The notes under the pieces were generated by a model, which saw only the letters and a program-made list of their open reading frames with translations, did not search any database and was not told the origin of the DNA. From a virus: 35,310 bases of DNA. How positions within the stretch are numbered: the stretch's first letter is position 1; every line of letters begins with the position of its first letter. The stretch covers positions 1-35,310 of IMG/VR virus record IMGVR_UViG_3300049215_000176. One strand, given 5' to 3'. Below, in pieces: positions 30,949 through 35,310 of this stretch. The position numbers were made by a program, and so were the translations under genes.

Positions 30949-33009
30949 ATGTCAACCAAGATTTCTGCACCCGTACCGATTAATATAAATCCGGGCGTGC
31001 AGCCGTCTACGGACCAAACTGCTGCCAAGACAAATTGTTATACAGATACATTAGCAGTGAGATTTGTTAATGGTATTCCCCAGAAACGCGGGGGCAGCTC
31101 ATCCATAGATTTTGATTATGGCGATACTGTCGACGGCACAATCCGCAATGTTTTTACGTCCATTATCAATGATAAAATATATTGCGTCATTGGAACCAAT
31201 GTAAGACTTTATGCGGTTATTGGTTCCAGGCTGGAGAACATTACACCCTTTCAAGCAAGCTCTACAGCAGCAGCAAATAGTCTTTCGACGCAATATAATA
31301 CGCTAGGCAGCAATCCTTTTGCTGCTGTATCAGGAAGTGCTGTTCTGACTGTCACTGATAGTGACGGAGCAAGCAGGCTTCAACCAGGAGATAATGTTAC
31401 ATTCTCTGGAGCTACAGGTTTTGCAGGTATTTTGGCAGGATCCATCAACGGAGTAAAACTTGTAAGATCAACAAATCCTTTAGCTGGAACCTACACAATT
31501 AATGTCGGAACGAACGCCAATGCAACGACATCTGGCGGTGGTGCATCTGTTGTAAGATCAAGCGGCTTAATAAGAGTTACTGTTGCCAACACCCTGATGG
31601 AAGATGACCGTGTAAAAATATCAGGCGCGGCCAACACAGGTGGCATTTCAAACACTCTTATTAATGCTGAGTTCATTATAAGAAATGTTACCGCAGCTCA
31701 CTTTGATTTCATGACCACAGGAACTGCGACAAGTTCCGTTACGGCTGCTGGCGGCGGATCGACTGTGTTTTATCCGCCTATTGCTGCCGGTAATTTAAAT
31801 GAGATCGTTGGCCAAGGTTACGGTGCAGGACTTTATGGTGCGGGACTATATGGTACAGCCTTAGTTAGCTCATCAGCACGAGAACTGCCGCAAATATGGT
31901 TCTGTGATAGGTACGCCAATACCTTTATTGTGACGCCGGGCAATCAGGGTGGTATTTATCAGTGGATGGGAAGCGCCGCAACGGCCCCTACGCCAATCAC
32001 TGGATCTAATGCGCCAACGGCCGTTAACTATGCATTCGTTGCAAGTAATATTTTAGTAACATTGGGTGCAGGCGGCATTGAAAATCGTATCTTTGCAAGC
32101 GATCAAAACGACATCACCACATGGATAAGCTCTAGCACCAATCAGGTTTTTGATGATGACACTGAAGGTGCAGGGCGATATCTGTCTCATTGTCCAGTTG
32201 ATAACCTTAATCTTTTGTTCACCGAAAACCAAACTTATACTTTCCGTTATATCGGCTTGCCCTTGGTTTGGGAAGTCCTGCAGCTTGACGAAAGCATAGG
32301 TATTATTGCCCCTATGGCTCGCGTTCCTGTTAAGGGCATGGGCTTTTGGATGGGGACAGAAAACTTTTATATGTATCGTGGCGGTAAGGTTGAAGTTATC
32401 CCGGCTAATACGCAGAGGCAATGCACGGCTTTAAATTATGTTTTTGGCAATATCAACTGGGGCCAGAAATCCAAGTGTTTTGCATGGTATAATCCTCAAT
32501 ATAACGAGGTTTGGTTCCATTACCCTTCTGCCACAAGCAACGAATGTGATAGTTTGGTGCGTGTAAATCTTTTAGATTTTACGTGGTCAATCGATCAGAT
32601 GGATAGAACAGCTGGTGAAAATCCTGCTGTTACGCAGAATAATCCTATCCTGGCAAATGTTGGTGTTCTTTATAAAGAGGAGGTTGGCACTGATGATGAC
32701 GGCGAACCTTTGCCGTTCAGCTTGACGGGTCCTAAGCAATATCTGGTTCAAAACAACTCATTTCTGTCAGGGATCATTCCGGACAGCTTGCAGACGGGCA
32801 ATATAAACCTGACCACTGCGGGATATAGATTCCCTCAGTCAGCTGTGGCTTCTCAAAACCAGGTATATACCGTTGGTCCCACAACCGAGCAGATCAATAT
32901 TACAGGTGCGGCCAGATATTGGCAGCTCAATTGGTCCGGGAACGAACTTGGCCAGGGCTGGCAAATGGGCGAATGGGCCACGTTCTATCAGGATGGGGCA
33001 AGGCAATGA
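30949..33009 (+). CDS. Tail nozzle / stabilisation-type protein, 686 aa
   Basis: Large protein with a first segment VPININPGVQPSTDQTAAKT and LAVRFVNGIPQKRGGSS, which fits tail hub or stabilisation proteins of podoviruses (P22 gp10 or T7 gp12 function) that begin by describing 'parameters' and then form a beta-propeller-like body. An insert of Gly/Ser-rich strands at about 120-270 (LTVTDSDGASRLQPGDNVTF) may be a surface domain. The later part has QIWFCDRYANTFIVTPGNQ and GGKVEVIPANTQRQ. Size and position after the adaptor support a tail tube tip. Confidence 0.65.
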   Translation: MSTKISAPVPININPGVQPSTDQTAAKTNCYTDTLAVRFVNGIPQKRGGSSSIDFDYGDTVDGTIRNVFTSIINDKIYCVIGTNVRLYAVIGSRLENITPFQASSTAAANSLSTQYNTLGSNPFAAVSGSAVLTVTDSDGASRLQPGDNVTFSGATGFAGILAGSINGVKLVRSTNPLAGTYTINVGTNANATTSGGGASVVRSSGLIRVTVANTLMEDDRVKISGAANTGGISNTLINAEFIIRNVTAAHFDFMTTGTATSSVTAAGGGSTVFYPPIAAGNLNEIVGQGYGAGLYGAGLYGTALVSSSARELPQIWFCDRYANTFIVTPGNQGGIYQWMGSAATAPTPITGSNAPTAVNYAFVASNILVTLGAGGIENRIFASDQNDITTWISSSTNQVFDDDTEGAGRYLSHCPVDNLNLLFTENQTYTFRYIGLPLVWEVLQLDESIGIIAPMARVPVKGMGFWMGTENFYMYRGGKVEVIPANTQRQCTALNYVFGNINWGQKSKCFAWYNPQYNEVWFHYPSATSNECDSLVRVNLLDFTWSIDQMDRTAGENPAVTQNNPILANVGVLYKEEVGTDDDGEPLPFSLTGPKQYLVQNNSFLSGIIPDSLQTGNINLTTAGYRFPQSAVASQNQVYTVGPTTEQINITGAARYWQLNWSGNELGQGWQMGEWATFYQDGARQ

Positions 33010-33293
33010 ATCCGTATCCAAAGTTATATAGTGAAACGTTTCCGGACATTGTTCGTGTTATGGAAGTTATTGTCAGGGAAAGACCGACTGATATTAAAGA
33101 TTTTGATAACTTGAATAATCGCTTTATGAGCGGACGAATTGTTGGTAAAATACCAACTGGAGCCGCAGATATTTCTCCTTCTGATAGAGTAGGGGATACT
33201 AACTTCGATTATGCGACTGGTTATATGTATCGCGTAGTTGACAATTCCGGAACTGCTGTATGGGCCCGGGTGCCTATAGAGACGAGTTGGTGA
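33006..33293 (+). CDS. Small virion-region protein, 95 aa
   Basis: ATG 33006 overlaps the previous stop by ATGA; a longer frame from 32919 is a shadow of the upstream gene. The product begins MNPYPKLYSETFPDIVRVME and has a beta C-terminus (TGYMYRVVDNSGTAVWARVP). Not recognised; a minor tail component or assembly factor is possible from position. Confidence 0.55.
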   Translation: MNPYPKLYSETFPDIVRVMEVIVRERPTDIKDFDNLNNRFMSGRIVGKIPTGAADISPSDRVGDTNFDYATGYMYRVVDNSGTAVWARVPIETSW

Positions 33294-33431
33294 ATGGCTC
33301 TAAAAATATGTCGCATATGTATTGAACAAAAAGATATAAAGGATTTTTATAAATCCAAGAACGGATATCTGCGCTCTGAATGTAAAACAGGGACAGCTGA
33401 GTGGCGCAGAGCCACGCTGTCATCATGGTAA
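33294..33431 (+). pseudogene. Remnant of an HNH/zinc-finger endonuclease, 45 aa
   Basis: The first 30 residues (MALKICRICIEQKDIKDFYK, then SKNGYLRSECK) match the opening zinc-binding segment of free-standing HNH nucleases, 'KIC..C...K....FY......Y.SECK.C'. After that the protein runs for only 15 more residues (TGTAEWRRATLSSW) and lacks the HNH motif. ATG follows the previous stop directly. Most likely a truncated homing endonuclease left inside the structural operon; whether the short protein is made is unknown. Confidence 0.6.
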
Positions 33432-33440
33432 GGGGGCTTC

Positions 33441-34352
33441 ATGGGATTTTTTAGCGGTTTATTTAGTACACCTTCTATAAGCACTCCTGCTTCTGGATTT
33501 TATTCCAATACGCCTGGTTATCAGAGCCTTTATAATCACACTGTTAACAATGCTAACAGCACTCTTTATCCTAATGGTCAGCTTAATACGGCTATGTTTC
33601 AGCCGGTTGCAAACAACCAGTTCGAGAATAACGCTCAAGGCATGATCTCGCAGGGCGTAACGCCAACTGCACAATCTTTGCAGTCTGATATTTCTATGCT
33701 TACCAATCCTTATGATAGCTCAGTTATTGACGGCATTAATAAACAGGCAACTGGTCAGAATAGTCTGGTTAATCAAGCTGCGACTTTGGCTGGTCAACAA
33801 GGATCTAATAGATCTTTCTTGGGAACCAGTGATGTTGAGCAGAACAGACTTAACTCAATCGGGCAATTCCAGCAGTCGCAATACAATAATGCTATCAATC
33901 AAGCGTTGGGTCCGTTGGCTGGATTGCGTCAACAGGACATCAGCAATAATTTGGCTGAAGGTCAGCAGCAGCGCGGTATTGATACGCAATCTCAGCAAGC
34001 ACCTTACAATGCACTACTTGCGGCATTGGGTGTTCTGCAGGGGACACCACAAAGCCAGGGACAGCAAGCGGCAAGTGGCTTGGGCGGCGGCGTAAATGCG
34101 GGCAGCATCTTGAATACTGTAGGAACGCTTGCTGGTATTTTCTCTGATCGTTCACTTAAAGAAAACATCGTTCCTATTGGCATAGAAAATGGCTTCCCTA
34201 TTTATGAGTTTAATTATAGGGGAAATGGCCAACGCTTTATTGGTGTCATGGCACAAGATGTTGAAGAAATTATGCCTGAAGCGGTGCATGAAATTGATGG
34301 TTATCTAGCGGTTGATTATAATAAAATTGGCGTAAAAATGAGGGCCGCTTAA
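33441..34352 (+). CDS. Virion protein with S74-type chaperone C-terminus, 303 aa
   Basis: Residues 1-230 are Gln/Asn/Ala/Gly-rich (TLAGQQGSNRSFLGTSDVEQ; NLAEGQQQRGIDTQSQQAP), similar in style to podovirus internal or tail-needle-like proteins and not a fibre shaft. The last ~65 residues are an intramolecular chaperone of the S74/endosialidase type: FSDRSLKENIVPIGIENGFP and VMAQDVEEIMPEAVHEIDGY. The Ser and Lys of SDRSLK sit five residues apart, as in the self-cleaving dyad of S74. Its stop overlaps the next ATG as TAATG. Confidence 0.75.
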   Translation: MGFFSGLFSTPSISTPASGFYSNTPGYQSLYNHTVNNANSTLYPNGQLNTAMFQPVANNQFENNAQGMISQGVTPTAQSLQSDISMLTNPYDSSVIDGINKQATGQNSLVNQAATLAGQQGSNRSFLGTSDVEQNRLNSIGQFQQSQYNNAINQALGPLAGLRQQDISNNLAEGQQQRGIDTQSQQAPYNALLAALGVLQGTPQSQGQQAASGLGGGVNAGSILNTVGTLAGIFSDRSLKENIVPIGIENGFPIYEFNYRGNGQRFIGVMAQDVEEIMPEAVHEIDGYLAVDYNKIGVKMRAA

Positions 34353-35310
34353 TGGGGATTCTGGACAGCATTGCTGGCCTTTTTAGTTCTCCTGAGACTA
34401 TCAACTGGAATCAAGGCGGTTCCAGTGTATTAAGCAATGGCGGAGCATTGGGCAGATTAGGAAATGCCGTAACGGCTTTGCAGCCTTTAGCCAATCAGCT
34501 AAGCAACTATCAAAATCAGTCTCAGATGAATAGCGTATTTAATGCTAATCCTGCATTTGGTGAGGCATTATACGGTGCAAGAAATAATGCACAACAAGTT
34601 GCCAATCAAACCGCACTTGCACAACTTCAACAAGCTCAGGCTCAGCAGCAGTTATCTAAAAATAAAATATTAGATAATCTTGCTAGTCAAGTGACAGGCT
34701 CACCGCTTGAGCAGCTTTTGGCCTACACTTCGCCTGGTGAACTCGGACAGTATGAGCAGCAATCCCGCGCTTTGGCTCAGCAACAAGCGGCGCAAAAGCA
34801 AATACAGGCAATCGAAAGCGGACAAAGTAACAATACGCAACAGCCGCAACTGCAGAACAATCAGGCAACTGCTGGCGCTGCGTCGGGACAAAACCCGCTG
34901 AGCGTTAAGAACAATAATCCTGGAAACATGAAAGATCCTAACACTGGTGAATTCCAGTGGTATTCCTCGCCGTCTGATGGAATGGCTGCCATGACTAAAG
35001 ATCTGGCGCTAAAAGTGTCTGGTAAATCGCCCGCCATGATTTCTAAGTTTGGCAATGGTTATTCACCCACTCTTTCTAATGTTATTTCTACTTGGGCACC
35101 TCAAGAAGACAATAATGATACGCAAGGCTACATTAATTCTGTTGCACAAAAAACTGGACTGTCACCCAACCAACCTTTGACTGTTCAGGATCTGCCGAAG
35201 CTTCAACAGGCCATGATTCATCAAGAAGGTGGCGATGTAGCCAGTGAATATTTCAGCGGACAAAGACAGGTGTTGCAACCGCCGAGCATTGGGGGAGTCC
35301 AGGCTGCTCC
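34352..35310 (+). CDS. Ejection protein with virion lysozyme-like domain, N-terminal part (continues at base 1)
   Basis: Open from ATG 34352 (TAATG overlap) to the end of the window and in phase with base 1, giving 646 residues overall. Residues 1-180 are Gln/Asn/Ala-rich and helical. Residues about 181-295 carry a lysozyme-like domain seen in phage internal proteins: NPLSVKNNNPGNMKDPNTGE, then FQWYSSPSDGMAAM, VISTWAPQEDNNDTQGYINS and MIHQEGG. Such domains locally open peptidoglycan during DNA entry. The gene directly follows the S74 protein and precedes a second ejection-type protein. Confidence 0.82.
   Translation, partial: MGILDSIAGLFSSPETINWNQGGSSVLSNGGALGRLGNAVTALQPLANQLSNYQNQSQMNSVFNANPAFGEALYGARNNAQQVANQTALAQLQQAQAQQQLSKNKILDNLASQVTGSPLEQLLAYTSPGELGQYEQQSRALAQQQAAQKQIQAIESGQSNNTQQPQLQNNQATAGAASGQNPLSVKNNNPGNMKDPNTGEFQWYSSPSDGMAAMTKDLALKVSGKSPAMISKFGNGYSPTLSNVISTWAPQEDNNDTQGYINSVAQKTGLSPNQPLTVQDLPKLQQAMIHQEGGDVASEYFSGQRQVLQPPSIGGVQAA
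35294..35310. repeat. Terminal direct repeat, right copy
   Basis: Identical to bases 1-17. Removing one copy gives a 35,293-bp circle in which the gene beginning at 34352 joins in frame to the coding sequence ending at 999. Confidence 0.9.

Overview
The window is a complete or nearly complete genome of a short-tailed (podovirus-like, P22-type architecture) double-stranded DNA phage, assembled as a circle and cut inside a gene. The first 17 bases (1-17) equal the last 17 (35294-35310), and the frame running off the right end continues in phase at base 1, giving one 646-residue protein; the unique circle is 35,293 bp. A GH108-type endolysin and an embedded lipoprotein (o-spanin-like) point to a Gram-negative host, which I cannot name. 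I see no integrase, no classical repressor, no tRNA, no CRISPR array and no DNA or RNA polymerase gene, so it probably uses the host polymerases; lytic or temperate lifestyle cannot be decided from sequence alone.

Layout. A non-coding hub at about 20.18-20.73 kb holds TTACAC/GTGTAA iterons, a palindrome and a TA tract (candidate origin and control region) and separates two transcription units. Rightward (20726 to 35310, then 1 to 9817) lie packaging and virion genes: a small basic protein, small terminase-like protein, three small ORFs, terL, portal, scaffold, major capsid protein, decoration-like protein, head-tail adaptor, collar/fibre proteins, tail nozzle-like protein, an S74-chaperone protein, a large ejection protein with a lysozyme-like domain, a second ejection-type protein, a fibre region (2.9-8.1 kb) and a lysis cassette (8.1-9.7 kb). 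Leftward (20177 down to 9818) lie DNA-metabolism and accessory genes: Toprim/VapE-type primase-helicase, SF2 helicase, Sak4-like RecA-fold ATPase, a Cys-Ser repeat protein, SSB-like protein, and then about 4 kb of very small, translationally coupled genes including an HNH endonuclease and a ribbon-helix-helix protein. One gene, a VRR-NUC nuclease (15872-16300), runs rightward inside the leftward block.

How it fits together: primase-helicase, helicase, Sak4, SSB and VRR-NUC form a replication/recombination set feeding concatemers to the terminase; the late unit builds the head and tail; the internal proteins help carry DNA through the envelope; the lysis cassette ends the cycle. Most genes overlap by ATGA, GTGA or TAATG, which supported many starts and revealed about a dozen genes shorter than 60 codons. 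The most unusual parts are the perfect 9-bp minisatellite coding for 25 Cys-Ser-X triplets, the iteron hub, a likely frameshift in a T9 run, and a GC-rich patch of tiny genes at 12.77-13.15 kb.
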